DNA of 36,918 nucleotides, from the NCBI GenBank assembly GCA_022825745.1, contig JAJDWF010000134.1:1-36918 (forward strand), in the 5' to 3' direction. The first letter of the stretch is position 1. Each line of letters begins with the position of its first letter. Positions 7,294 through 15,493 of this stretch are shown here, piece by piece. A model generated the notes under the pieces. That model did no database searches and was not told the DNA's origin. It was given only the letters and a program-made list of their open reading frames with translations. Origin of the DNA: Dehalococcoidia bacterium (GTDB lineage Bacteria > Chloroflexota > Dehalococcoidia > Lucifugimonadales > UBA3495). The position numbers were made by a program, and so were the translations under genes.

Positions 7294-8520
7294 ATGGCGG
7301 CGCAGCCCTACACGATATCCGTTTCGGATGATGTACTTGAAGACCTGAAGCACCGGCTGGCCCACGTGCGCTGGCCCGACGAAATCCCCGGCGCCGAGTG
7401 GGACTATGGCTCCAACCTGGACTACATCAAGGAACTGGTCGCGTACTGGCGAGACGGTTTTGACTGGCGCAAAGCCGAGGCCGGCCTCAACGCCTTCGCC
7501 AACTTCTACACCACCATCGAGGGCCAGGGCATCCACTTCATCCACGAAAAGGGTAAAGGCCCCAACCCCATGCCCATCATCGTCACCCACGGCTGGCCCG
7601 GCTCCATCTACGAGATGCACAAAATCATCCCCATGCTCACCGACCCGGCCAGCCATGGCGGCGACCCTGCCGACTCGTTCGACGTGATAGTCCCGTCCAT
7701 GCCCGGCTACGGGTTCAGCGCCCAAACCCGCGAGCGTGGCATGAACACCCGCCGGATCGCTGAGTTGTGGGACAAGTTGATGGCCGACGAGCTGGGCTAC
7801 CAGCGTTACGCGGCCCAGGGCGGCGACTGGGGCGCCGGCGTAACCGCCCGTCTGGGGTTTCATCACTCCGACCATGTGCTGGGCATTCACACCACCTCGG
7901 TTACGCAGGCCATCCCCTACCAGGGCGCCAGCCTCGTGGGCCTCAGCATGCGCGAGCGGCTGGAGCAGGTGATCGGCACGCCCCAGGGCGGCTATCGCCG
8001 GGACTTCGCGGCCGGCCTGTCCGACGAAGAGCTGGCGATGATCGACCAGCGCGTCTCATGGGCCGCGGCCGAGGGCGGCTACGCGCACATCCAGGGCACC
8101 AAGCCGCAGACCCTGGCCTACGGGCTGAACGACTCGCCGGTGGGCCTGTGCGCCTGGATCGTGGAAAAGTACCGCACCTGGAGCGACTGCAACGGCGACG
8201 TGGAGAGCGTGTACACCAAGGACGACCTGCTCACCACGGTGATGATCTATTGGGTCACCCAGACCATCAACTCCAGCACGCGCCTGTACTACGAAAATGG
8301 TCGGACGCCGTGGTATTTCGGGCCGGATGACCGCATCAACGTGCCCTGCGCCATCGCCGTGTTCCCCAAGGAACTGTCCACCCCGCCCAGGTCGTGGGCC
8401 GAGCGGACCTACAACGTGCAGCGTTGGACCGAGATGGACAGCGGTGGCCACTTCGCCGCGCTGGAAAAGCCGGTCGAGTTGGTGGCCGACATGCGGGAGT
8501 TCTTCCGCGCCTTGCGGTAG
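7294..8520 (+). CDS. Epoxide hydrolase (alpha/beta hydrolase with EHN domain)
   Basis: A 408-residue alpha/beta hydrolase of the microsomal-type epoxide hydrolase family. The N-terminal EHN segment is visible (DVLEDLKHRLAHVRWPDE, WDYG.NLDYIKELVAYWR). The oxyanion motif HGWPGS is at residues 99-104. The nucleophile is Asp178 in QGGDWGA and the C-terminal histidine is His386 in SGGHFAALE. SMPGYGFS is a family signature. The lid region contains candidate proton-donor tyrosines (RLYYENG). It should open an epoxide to a diol through a covalent ester in the cytoplasm; the substrate is unknown. The Shine-Dalgarno is GGAGG ten bases ahead of the ATG. A flavin-dependent oxidoreductase follows, which could supply oxidised substrates (inference). 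Confidence 0.92.
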   Translation: MAAQPYTISVSDDVLEDLKHRLAHVRWPDEIPGAEWDYGSNLDYIKELVAYWRDGFDWRKAEAGLNAFANFYTTIEGQGIHFIHEKGKGPNPMPIIVTHGWPGSIYEMHKIIPMLTDPASHGGDPADSFDVIVPSMPGYGFSAQTRERGMNTRRIAELWDKLMADELGYQRYAAQGGDWGAGVTARLGFHHSDHVLGIHTTSVTQAIPYQGASLVGLSMRERLEQVIGTPQGGYRRDFAAGLSDEELAMIDQRVSWAAAEGGYAHIQGTKPQTLAYGLNDSPVGLCAWIVEKYRTWSDCNGDVESVYTKDDLLTTVMIYWVTQTINSSTRLYYENGRTPWYFGPDDRINVPCAIAVFPKELSTPPRSWAERTYNVQRWTEMDSGGHFAALEKPVELVADMREFFRALR

Positions 8521-8532
8521 GCGGCGACCGGG

Positions 8533-8561
8533 CTGACACCACTCGCAAAACCCGCTACCAT
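8533..8561 (+). promoter_or_regulatory. Possible promoter for the second LLM oxidoreductase
   Basis: CTGACA (8533-8538), a 17-bp spacer and TACCAT (8556-8561), 45 nt before the start codon. Confidence 0.4.
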
Positions 8562-8605
8562 TACTCCAACCCCTTGCAACATCCCCACAAGGAGGAACCC
8601 GTTAC

Positions 8606-9790
8606 ATGATTACCAAGTTTGGCAGCCTTTGGGCCGGCAACGTCGATATGGACAACCCCGGCTACCAGGGCACACCGGCCAACGACCGCTGGCTCTCGGA
8701 CGAGGAACTGGCCGGCGGCGGCATCGAAAAGGCCGAAAAGATCGCCATCGCCATGGACCGCCTGGGCTACGATACCTTCTGGGCGGCGGAGCACCACTTC
8801 CAGCGAGAAGGCTACGAAGTCATCCCCAACCTGCTGATGCTGTGGGTGCACCTGGCGCACCTGACCGAGAACCTGCGCTTCGGCTGCGGCTTCAACATCA
8901 ACCCCATGTGGAACCCGCTGCGCCTGGCCGAGGACTACGCCACCGCCGACTGGCTCACCGACGGACGGGTGCGCTTCGGCGTGGGTCGCGGCTATCACAC
9001 CCGCGAGGTCGAAGCCTTCGGCGCGCCCATCATGGACCAGAACGCCAACCGCGAACTGTTCGAGGAACAGGTTGAGGTCATCTGGAAGGCGTTCAACGAG
9101 CGGAGTTTCTCCCATCACGGCAAGCACTACAACATTCCGCCGAAGGTGCCCTACCGGGGCTACGAGCTGGAAGAGATTACGCTGGTGCCGCGCCCCAAGT
9201 ACGATGTCGAATGGTGGCAGCCCGTGGTGTCCGCCAGCGACCGAGCCATCAACTTCATGGCCAAGTGGGGCATCAAGGGCATCATCGGCGGCGGCGCGGC
9301 CACCGGCGGCGCCAGCGACGACGTGATCCACCGCTGGCAAGCCATCCACGCCGAGCACGGCAAGGAATGGGAACTCGGCGAGGGCCTGGCCGTCGGCTAT
9401 TCCGTGCAGATTGCCAACTCCGAGCAAGAGGCCATGGACCAGGCCCGCCTGTGGATGGAAGAACGGGTCAAGATGTTCGGGCCGCTGGGCTTCATCGCCG
9501 GTCTGACCCAGGAGCAGCTTGACGCGCTGAACGCCTTTGGCCGCCCGGTGCCCCAGGGCCTCAAGATGCCCACCATCGAAGAGTCGGTAGCCGCCGGCCA
9601 GTACCTGGTGGGGCCGCCGGACCGGATCACCGAGCAGTTGATGGAAGTGCAGGAGAAGTACCCCGGCCTGGAGGAGATCAACATCGGCGTCACCAACATG
9701 GGCATGCCCACCAGCGCGTCCATGGACCAGTTGGAGTGGTTCGCCAGCGACGTGATGCCCCACTTCACCAAGCAGGGCGCGGACAACTAG
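8606..9790 (+). CDS. LLM-class flavin-dependent oxidoreductase
   Basis: A 394-residue luciferase-like protein. It shows KAEKIAIAMDRLGYDTFWAAEHHF (EHHF motif), NPLRLAEDYATADWLTDGRVRFGVGRGYHTREVEAFG (flavin-binding region), LFEEQVEVIWKAF and the C-terminal YLVGPPDRITEQLMEV. It is long for the family because of an insert around residues 180-240. Oxidation of an organic substrate with FMN or F420 is expected; which one cannot be told. AAGGAGG lies ten bases ahead of the ATG. It is only distantly related to the LLM protein at 2402-3529, so this is not a recent duplication. Confidence 0.9.
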   Translation: MITKFGSLWAGNVDMDNPGYQGTPANDRWLSDEELAGGGIEKAEKIAIAMDRLGYDTFWAAEHHFQREGYEVIPNLLMLWVHLAHLTENLRFGCGFNINPMWNPLRLAEDYATADWLTDGRVRFGVGRGYHTREVEAFGAPIMDQNANRELFEEQVEVIWKAFNERSFSHHGKHYNIPPKVPYRGYELEEITLVPRPKYDVEWWQPVVSASDRAINFMAKWGIKGIIGGGAATGGASDDVIHRWQAIHAEHGKEWELGEGLAVGYSVQIANSEQEAMDQARLWMEERVKMFGPLGFIAGLTQEQLDALNAFGRPVPQGLKMPTIEESVAAGQYLVGPPDRITEQLMEVQEKYPGLEEINIGVTNMGMPTSASMDQLEWFASDVMPHFTKQGADN

Positions 9791-9822
9791 TCGAAAACGC
9801 TCGTGGTCGGAACGTTGGAAGT

Positions 9823-9849
9823 CGTGCCGGCGTGGTTTACGTCGGCACG
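9823..9849. promoter_or_regulatory. Perfect 11-bp dyad: terminator or operator
   Basis: CGTGCCGGCGT, loop GGTTT, ACGTCGGCACG: one G-T wobble and otherwise perfect pairing in RNA. It lies 33 bases after the LLM gene stop without an adjacent T-run. It overlaps the proposed -35 (9836-9841) of the next gene, so it may act as an operator and not only as a terminator. Confidence 0.5.
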
Positions 9850-9864
9850 CTGATATGCTAATGT
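9836..9864 (+). promoter_or_regulatory. Possible promoter for the HEPN-DUF499 gene
   Basis: TTTACG (9836-9841), a 17-bp spacer and TAATGT (9859-9864) preceded by TGC (extended -10). The -35 lies inside the 9823-9849 dyad. Confidence 0.4.
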
Positions 9865-9935
9865 TCCGTCCAATTTACCACCCTATCTTTTTTTGATAAC
9901 GCTTAAGGCCTCAAATGCGTCTAAGGGTGTCGATT

Positions 9936-12900
9936 ATGGCTACCAATCAATTCCCCAACCGATACACCGTGCAGCACGGTCTCGACAATTACCGCGGCGC
10001 GATGCGCTCGTTTATTATGAACGGGTTAGGGGCGCTGCTTGGCACATCTCCTGGCGAGGCTATCCGAAACGCCCTCCGGGGAAAAGCCGCCAGTGATTTT
10101 CACAATCGGATAACCCAAGGGAAAATGGAGATACCGGACGCTTTTGATGAGGGCCAATTTCCGCATATCGTACGTCATTATTGGGACGCTACTTTCAAGG
10201 AACGGGTTGTTGATAGCGATAACGTTCGCAGGAATTTCATAAAATGGTTGTGGGAAGTCGCCAGATTCCGTAACGCTACAGCACACCCATCTAGCAACGA
10301 CATGAGCGTAGAGCTGGTACAAGAATGCTTTGAGAGAATTTCCCAAGTGTTGAGAGGTATTAACGCGCTTAGTGCTGAATCAGCGACACAGAAATTGGTA
10401 GACACGCTGACTGCGCAGAATCTGGCATCAACCTCTGGACCTCAAGACTCTGATAGAGAGACAGCGAACTCGCTCCAATCCACGACAGTTGTCAGTTCAG
10501 GTCGCGCTAACCGCCGGCAGAGCGGTGGTACTGAGCAGGCCGCTGCTCAAGGCAGGCCTCTGCGAAGACCTTGGCGGGAAGTCATTCAGCCGCATCCTGA
10601 TGTAGTTCATGGTACGATGCAACCATCAGAATTTGCGGCGGACTTGCAGCAAGTTTACGATGGTCTGGCCGACGATAATCTATACGGCAATCCCGTACTG
10701 TTTTTCCGACATACATATATGACGGATGGCATTCGAGACTTATTGACAGCAACAGTACAACGCCTAGCTGGCAACGGCGGCTATCCAGTAGTACAAGCAA
10801 AAACTGGGTTTGGAGGCGGCAAAACCCACAGTCTCATTGCCCTCTATCACTTGGTCTCAAGTGCCAATGAATTGGTTAACGCTGACGGCGACACGCGAGA
10901 TGAGGTTGCACGTGAAGAAATGCGTGCTATTATGAACGACGCTGGTATATCTCTTGATGAAGGAATCAGAGTGAGTATAGCAGTTCTAAATGGCATTCAT
11001 TTGTCTCCTACTGATGACGATGTCACCCACGAAAAAAGCGATCCGTTACATACTCTGTGGGGAGTGATGGCGTATCAGTTGGGAGGACAGGCCGGATACG
11101 ATATTATAGGCGGAGCAGCTCGCGAGGGCACTGCTCCGGGCGGTGGCCAATTGCGCAACCTTTTCGAACATGTTGGTCCTTGCGTGATTTTAATGGATGA
11201 GATTATTAATTACGCCCGCAATTTGAGTGGCGATGCTCGCATTGAAAGTATATATACCTTTTTCCAAAATGTTACAGAGGCAATTCGTCAGACAAACAAC
11301 GCCGTCATGGTAATCTCATTGCCTGAGAGCGAAGTGGAGGTCGGTGATGAGCGTGCAGCCGAAATTCTCAGGCGATTGGAAACTATATTGGGTAGGGTAG
11401 AGGCAGTTTGGCGACCAGTAGAAGACCGAGAAGGATTTGAAGTCGTAAGGCGACGCCTCTTCAGGGACGAAACGTGTGATACAAATGCACGAGAACAAAC
11501 CTGTCAAGCTTTCGCTGATATGTATAACAGGAGGAACAACAGGACCAAATTCCCATCGGAAGTCACACGCCCTGAATATACGGAACAGATCAGAAAATGT
11601 TACCCAATCCATCCTGAAATTTTCGATCGACTGTATGAGGATTGGTCAACCTACCACAATTTCCAACGCACACGCGGAGTGCTACGCATTATGGCACTAT
11701 GCGTAAATAGACTTTACCATGCGAACGACGATTCCCTGCTAATTATGCCCGGAGACGTTCCACTTGGAGATAGCAATCTTAGCGGCGAATTTATACGCCT
11801 TCTCGACCCGCACTGGAATCCTGTAATGGATGAAGTAGATAAGGACGGTTCGCGTACTGACGCTATTGACGCACGACGCAACGAATTTCGGCAAATTCGA
11901 CCGGCACGGCGGATGGCGCGTGCCATTTTCCTAGGCAGTGTGCCTGTTCGTCCCAACCCTGGTCTTGATGACCGACATATTTACCTCGGGGCTGTTTCTC
12001 CTGGAAGTCCCATAAGCAACTACGATACGGCACTGAGGACTATGGACGAAAACCTGTATCACTTGTATCGAGAAAATGGTAGGCACCGTTTCAGTTCTGA
12101 TGTGAAACTAGCTCTCGTCGTTAATGACCGCAGGGGTGAGTTCAATGACGGGGACGCGGATGATGAAATCATCCGACGCCTCAATGAAACCTGTAATGAC
12201 GAAAGTGTCGTTATTTGCCCGGAGAGCAATGAAGATGTTCCGGATGTAAATCAATCCCAGGTAGTTTTGCTAAAACCTGACCAAATGCGCGGGCCACGTA
12301 ATCGTGAAACTGACAAAGCTACGCCAGCAGCGGAAACAATTCTCAAGGGCTATCGTAATGGCCCGAGAATACACCGAAGCACATTGAGATTTGTGGCCAC
12401 TAATACGGACCGCGTTCGTCCCCTGCGTGATGCGGCTCGCAATGTATTGGTATGGGACTCTATTATAAATGGCGAACGAAAGGTTGCGCACTTGACCGAG
12501 CAACGCCAAAAGGAAGCTAAGGACGAGCTAGATAATGCCCAGAACGATTTTGATAAGGCCTTGGAGTATGCCTATCGTTACATTGCTACCCCTCAGCAAA
12601 TTGGAGACTCAGATGACAACTATACTTTCAGTTGGTCGACTATGAGGGGAGTGCCACAGAATAGTCGTATCTCTGATAATATTGCCGTAATAGTTCAAAA
12701 CCAACACTCGCGTCAGCAAGAAGCAATAAGCGATACCGTAAGTCCGACAGATATCGATGATGTGTACGATGTCAGACTTGAGGATGATAATGATGTGGAT
12801 AATGCTACCATGCAAAACTCAGGAAAAGATGTTGATATGTTACCGACTGATGATCATGCGGCAGCTGATTCTCTTGACATGAGTTCCGAAAGTGAGGAGA

Positions 12901-13373
12901 TCTCGAACGAATTTACCATTTCTGACTCTCAGGAACCTTTGGATTCTGAGGCTACTGCCGAGGATTCTCATGGTGGCTCTACGGGTGAAGTATTTTCCGA
13001 TCCTATCGCATCGTCGGCTAGTTTACCTGACGTCAATTTCGGTCCTGTTGTGGCACGTTTGAGGTTCACGCCGTTGAATTCTTCGGAATCTCTTGACGCT
13101 CGTTTCATTGGTAACGGATTAGCTGACGAGTTGCGTCGTGATGGGAGCTTGGTTACTGTGACGATAACGGCGACAATCGCGACCGAAATCGGCGAAATTC
13201 CACGGCCGAATTCCGACGATTACAGAGCCTTAATTGATGATGGCGTTCAAAATATTAGTTCAGTGACATTTGTTGTTGAAGCAAAAAACCACGGCGGAAT
13301 TCCTGGTAATATTGTCCAGTATATGCGTGACATTGCAGACAGCAAGCGATTTGTCACGGTAGAAATAGAGTAG
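9936..13373 (+). CDS. HEPN-DUF499 P-loop ATPase, putative defence protein
   Basis: A 1145-residue protein. Residues 1-150 resemble the Swt1-type HEPN domain and carry the RNase motif R-x4-H (Arg112-Asn-Ala-Thr-Ala-His117). Residues 150-220 are a polar linker. From about 220 the DUF499 signature follows: PWREVIQPHPDV, EFAADL, FFRHTYMTDGIRDLL, Walker A GFGGGKTH (near residue 291) and Walker B CVILMDEI (near 415). A Ser/Asp/Glu-rich disordered stretch (about 935-1025) precedes a small C-terminal domain. DUF499 ATPases usually sit in defence islands next to DUF1156 methylases; here no such partner adjoins. Codon use and base composition are visibly AT-richer than both neighbours, which points to transfer. 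The ATG at 9936 with AAGGGTG six bases upstream is preferred; an ATG at 9915 would add seven residues. A toxin-plus-sensor defence role is inference. Confidence 0.85.
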   Translation: MATNQFPNRYTVQHGLDNYRGAMRSFIMNGLGALLGTSPGEAIRNALRGKAASDFHNRITQGKMEIPDAFDEGQFPHIVRHYWDATFKERVVDSDNVRRNFIKWLWEVARFRNATAHPSSNDMSVELVQECFERISQVLRGINALSAESATQKLVDTLTAQNLASTSGPQDSDRETANSLQSTTVVSSGRANRRQSGGTEQAAAQGRPLRRPWREVIQPHPDVVHGTMQPSEFAADLQQVYDGLADDNLYGNPVLFFRHTYMTDGIRDLLTATVQRLAGNGGYPVVQAKTGFGGGKTHSLIALYHLVSSANELVNADGDTRDEVAREEMRAIMNDAGISLDEGIRVSIAVLNGIHLSPTDDDVTHEKSDPLHTLWGVMAYQLGGQAGYDIIGGAAREGTAPGGGQLRNLFEHVGPCVILMDEIINYARNLSGDARIESIYTFFQNVTEAIRQTNNAVMVISLPESEVEVGDERAAEILRRLETILGRVEAVWRPVEDREGFEVVRRRLFRDETCDTNAREQTCQAFADMYNRRNNRTKFPSEVTRPEYTEQIRKCYPIHPEIFDRLYEDWSTYHNFQRTRGVLRIMALCVNRLYHANDDSLLIMPGDVPLGDSNLSGEFIRLLDPHWNPVMDEVDKDGSRTDAIDARRNEFRQIRPARRMARAIFLGSVPVRPNPGLDDRHIYLGAVSPGSPISNYDTALRTMDENLYHLYRENGRHRFSSDVKLALVVNDRRGEFNDGDADDEIIRRLNETCNDESVVICPESNEDVPDVNQSQVVLLKPDQMRGPRNRETDKATPAAETILKGYRNGPRIHRSTLRFVATNTDRVRPLRDAARNVLVWDSIINGERKVAHLTEQRQKEAKDELDNAQNDFDKALEYAYRYIATPQQIGDSDDNYTFSWSTMRGVPQNSRISDNIAVIVQNQHSRQQEAISDTVSPTDIDDVYDVRLEDDNDVDNATMQNSGKDVDMLPTDDHAAADSLDMSSESEEISNEFTISDSQEPLDSEATAEDSHGGSTGEVFSDPIASSASLPDVNFGPVVARLRFTPLNSSESLDARFIGNGLADELRRDGSLVTVTITATIATEIGEIPRPNSDDYRALIDDGVQNISSVTFVVEAKNHGGIPGNIVQYMRDIADSKRFVTVEIE

Positions 13374-13392
13374 TGTACATTGGGGCAAGCTT

Positions 13393-14412
13393 TTGGCTGC
13401 TGACCTCCCAACCGGCCCCACCGCCGTCGTCGGCGCAACCACCTGGGGCGCCACCCTGGCCATCCTGACCGCTCGCGCCGGCGTGCCCGTCCGCCTGCTC
13501 TGCCGTACCGCCGGCGAGGCCGACGAACTGCGCCGAGCCGGCGAGCTTGCCCGTCGCTTGCCCAACGTGCCCTTTCCGGCCAGCCTGTCCCCCGAGCATG
13601 ACCCCAGGACGGCGCTCCACGACGCCCGTCTCGTGATCATCGCCGTGCCTTCCGACCGGTTCCGGGAGAATCTCCGACGCATCGCGGATCGGATACCTGC
13701 CGATGCCGTGGTGCTCAGCGTTACCAAGGGCCTGGAACTGCCGGCGGGACTGCGGATGAGCGAGGTGCTGGCCCAGGAGTTGCCGTATCACCCGCCGGAA
13801 CGCATCGCGGCCCTTTCCGGTCCCAACCTGGCCGGTGAAGTCATCGCCGGCAAGCCAGCGCTCACGGTGGTGGCGGCGGCGGATGAACCGGCGCGCCGGC
13901 TGGTGCAGGACACCCTGATGTCGCCGGCCTTTCGGGTGTACACCAGCGACGACGTAGTGGGCGTGGAACTGGGCGGCTCGCTGAAAAACATCATCGCGCT
14001 GGCGGCCGGCATGGCCGACGGACTCGGCGCGGGCGATAACGCCAAGGCCGCGCTGGTGACCCGTGGCCTCAGCGAGATCGGCCGGCTGGGAATCGCCGCC
14101 GGCGCTCAGCTGATGACCTTTGCGGGTTTGGCCGGCTTGGGCGACGTGATGGCCACGTGCAGCAGCCCGCTGAGTCGCAATCGCCGCGTGGGCGAGGAAC
14201 TGGCGAAAGGGCGAACGCTGGACGAAATCCTGGCCGGCATGGACGCGGTGGCCGAAGGCGTCAACACCACCGTCGCCGCCCTGGAAATGGCCGAGCGCCT
14301 GGACGTCGATATGCCCATCACCCGCCTGATGTCCCGGGTCCTGTTCGAGGGCCTGCCGGCCGCTGAGTGCATCCCCGCCCTCATGGAGCGCCCACCCCGC
14401 GCGGAGTGGTAG
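13393..14412 (+). CDS. gpsA: Glycerol-3-phosphate dehydrogenase [NAD(P)+]
   Basis: A 339-residue GpsA, which reduces dihydroxyacetone phosphate to sn-glycerol 3-phosphate for phospholipid synthesis. The N-terminal Rossmann loop reads VVGATTWGATLA (family GxGxxGxxLA, here with Ala-Thr in place of the second Gly). SVTKGLE, ALSGPNLAGEVIAGKPA, and VELGGSLKNIIALAAGMADGLGAGDNAKAALVTRGLSE contain the conserved Lys and substrate-binding Asn/Arg residues; FAGLAGLGDVMATCSSPLSRNRRVG is also typical. The start is a TTG only 19 bp after the HEPN-DUF499 stop, with a weak Shine-Dalgarno, so the gene's original upstream region may have been displaced when that gene arrived. It converges on ispH with a 16-bp gap. 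Confidence 0.93.
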   Translation: MAADLPTGPTAVVGATTWGATLAILTARAGVPVRLLCRTAGEADELRRAGELARRLPNVPFPASLSPEHDPRTALHDARLVIIAVPSDRFRENLRRIADRIPADAVVLSVTKGLELPAGLRMSEVLAQELPYHPPERIAALSGPNLAGEVIAGKPALTVVAAADEPARRLVQDTLMSPAFRVYTSDDVVGVELGGSLKNIIALAAGMADGLGAGDNAKAALVTRGLSEIGRLGIAAGAQLMTFAGLAGLGDVMATCSSPLSRNRRVGEELAKGRTLDEILAGMDAVAEGVNTTVAALEMAERLDVDMPITRLMSRVLFEGLPAAECIPALMERPPRAEW

Positions 14413-14428
14413 GTATCAAGCTCCGGGC

Positions 14429-15349
14429 CTACCGCAACTCCCGCGGCAACGTAAAGGTAATATCCTCTTCCGCGCCCTCCAGCAGGGTTACGCGCTCCGG
14501 CCGCAGTGCTTCAATCACCGCTTCTACCAGCACCTCCGGCGTCGATGCGCCCGACGTGATGCCAGCCCGACGGCATCCCACCAGCCAATCCAGGTCGATC
14601 TCGTCGGGGCCATTGATCAGGTAGGCGGGGGTGCCGTTGGCCTCGGCGACTTCCCGCAGGCGGTTGCAGTTCGACGAATTCTGCGCCCCGATGACCAGCA
14701 CCACGTCCACCAGGCCGGCCATCTTCGTTACCGCATCCTGCCGGTTGGTGGTGGCGTAGCAGATGTCGTTGCGCACCACGGCATCGGGGAACCGGTCCTG
14801 AATCGCGCCGATGGCATTGGCGGTGTCGCCCACGGACAGGGTGGTCTGGGTGATGACGGCGACCTCCGTATCGGCCGGCCATTCGATGTCCGCGCTCACG
14901 TCCTGCTCCGCCAGGGGCGAGGCGTCGTTGATCAGCGTCATCGGCGCCTGGCCCATGGTGCCGCGCACTTCCTGGTGCCCCTGGTGTCCCACCAGCAACA
15001 CCCGTTTGCCCTCGCGGTGGTACTTCTTGGCCTCGTTGTGCACGCGGGTAACCAGCGGACACACGGCGTCAATGACGCGCAGGTTGCGTTCGTTGGCCCG
15101 CTCGAAGTCCTCTGGCGGCGAGCCGTGCGCGGAGAAAACCACCAGCGAGCCTTCCGGCACCTCGTCAACTTCCTCCACGGTGATGGCCCCCTTGCGCTCC
15201 AGCTCGGCAACCACGTATGGGTTGTGGACGATCTGGTGCTTTACATACACCGGAGGCCCGAACCGTTCCAGGCATTCCTCTACCACGTCGATGGCGCGGA
15301 CCACGCCGGCGCAAAATCCGCGAGGCGAACTCAGTATCACTTCAACCAT
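14429..15349 (-). CDS. ispH: 4-hydroxy-3-methylbut-2-enyl diphosphate reductase
   Basis: A 306-residue IspH (LytB), the last enzyme of the MEP isoprenoid pathway, forming IPP and DMAPP with an Fe-S cluster. The three cluster cysteines are in PRGFCAGV, DAVCPLV and NDICYATTNRQ. Active-site residues seen include the HQ-E of GHQGHQEVRGTMGQ (His-x-Glu), TQTTLS, NSSNCNRL and GITSGASTPE. The ATG at 15349 is chosen because the family starts M-(x)-VILSSPRGFCAGV, with AGAGAGGA upstream; the open frame continues further without homology. Its presence indicates the MEP route in this organism. Confidence 0.95.
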   Translation of the reverse strand: MVEVILSSPRGFCAGVVRAIDVVEECLERFGPPVYVKHQIVHNPYVVAELERKGAITVEEVDEVPEGSLVVFSAHGSPPEDFERANERNLRVIDAVCPLVTRVHNEAKKYHREGKRVLLVGHQGHQEVRGTMGQAPMTLINDASPLAEQDVSADIEWPADTEVAVITQTTLSVGDTANAIGAIQDRFPDAVVRNDICYATTNRQDAVTKMAGLVDVVLVIGAQNSSNCNRLREVAEANGTPAYLINGPDEIDLDWLVGCRRAGITSGASTPEVLVEAVIEALRPERVTLLEGAEEDITFTLPRELR

Positions 15350-15430
15350 GTTGATATCCTCTCTGGTTGCGCAACTGCCTCTCAAGCCCGTGAGCTCTGC
15401 AAAACCCATTCAGTACAATCCCGTCCCGTC

Positions 15431-15450
15431 ATTCCCGCGGAAGCGGGAAT
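15431..15450. repeat. REP-like palindrome
   Basis: ATTCCCGC, GGAA, GCGGGAAT inside the wider context GTCATTCCCGCGGAAGCGGG-AATCCAG. It is a very common short palindromic repeat type in bacterial genomes. Only one copy is in this window, between two minus-strand genes. Confidence 0.6.
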
Positions 15451-15493
15451 CCAGTGGTCAGTGTCATTAGTTTGGTTGCGAATATCCAGTGCC

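Noticed and set aside
12740..13010. Acidic Ser/Asp-rich part of the HEPN-DUF499 gene as a separate gene or frameshift
   Set aside because: The frame is continuous and resumes ordered sequence; best read as a disordered linker.
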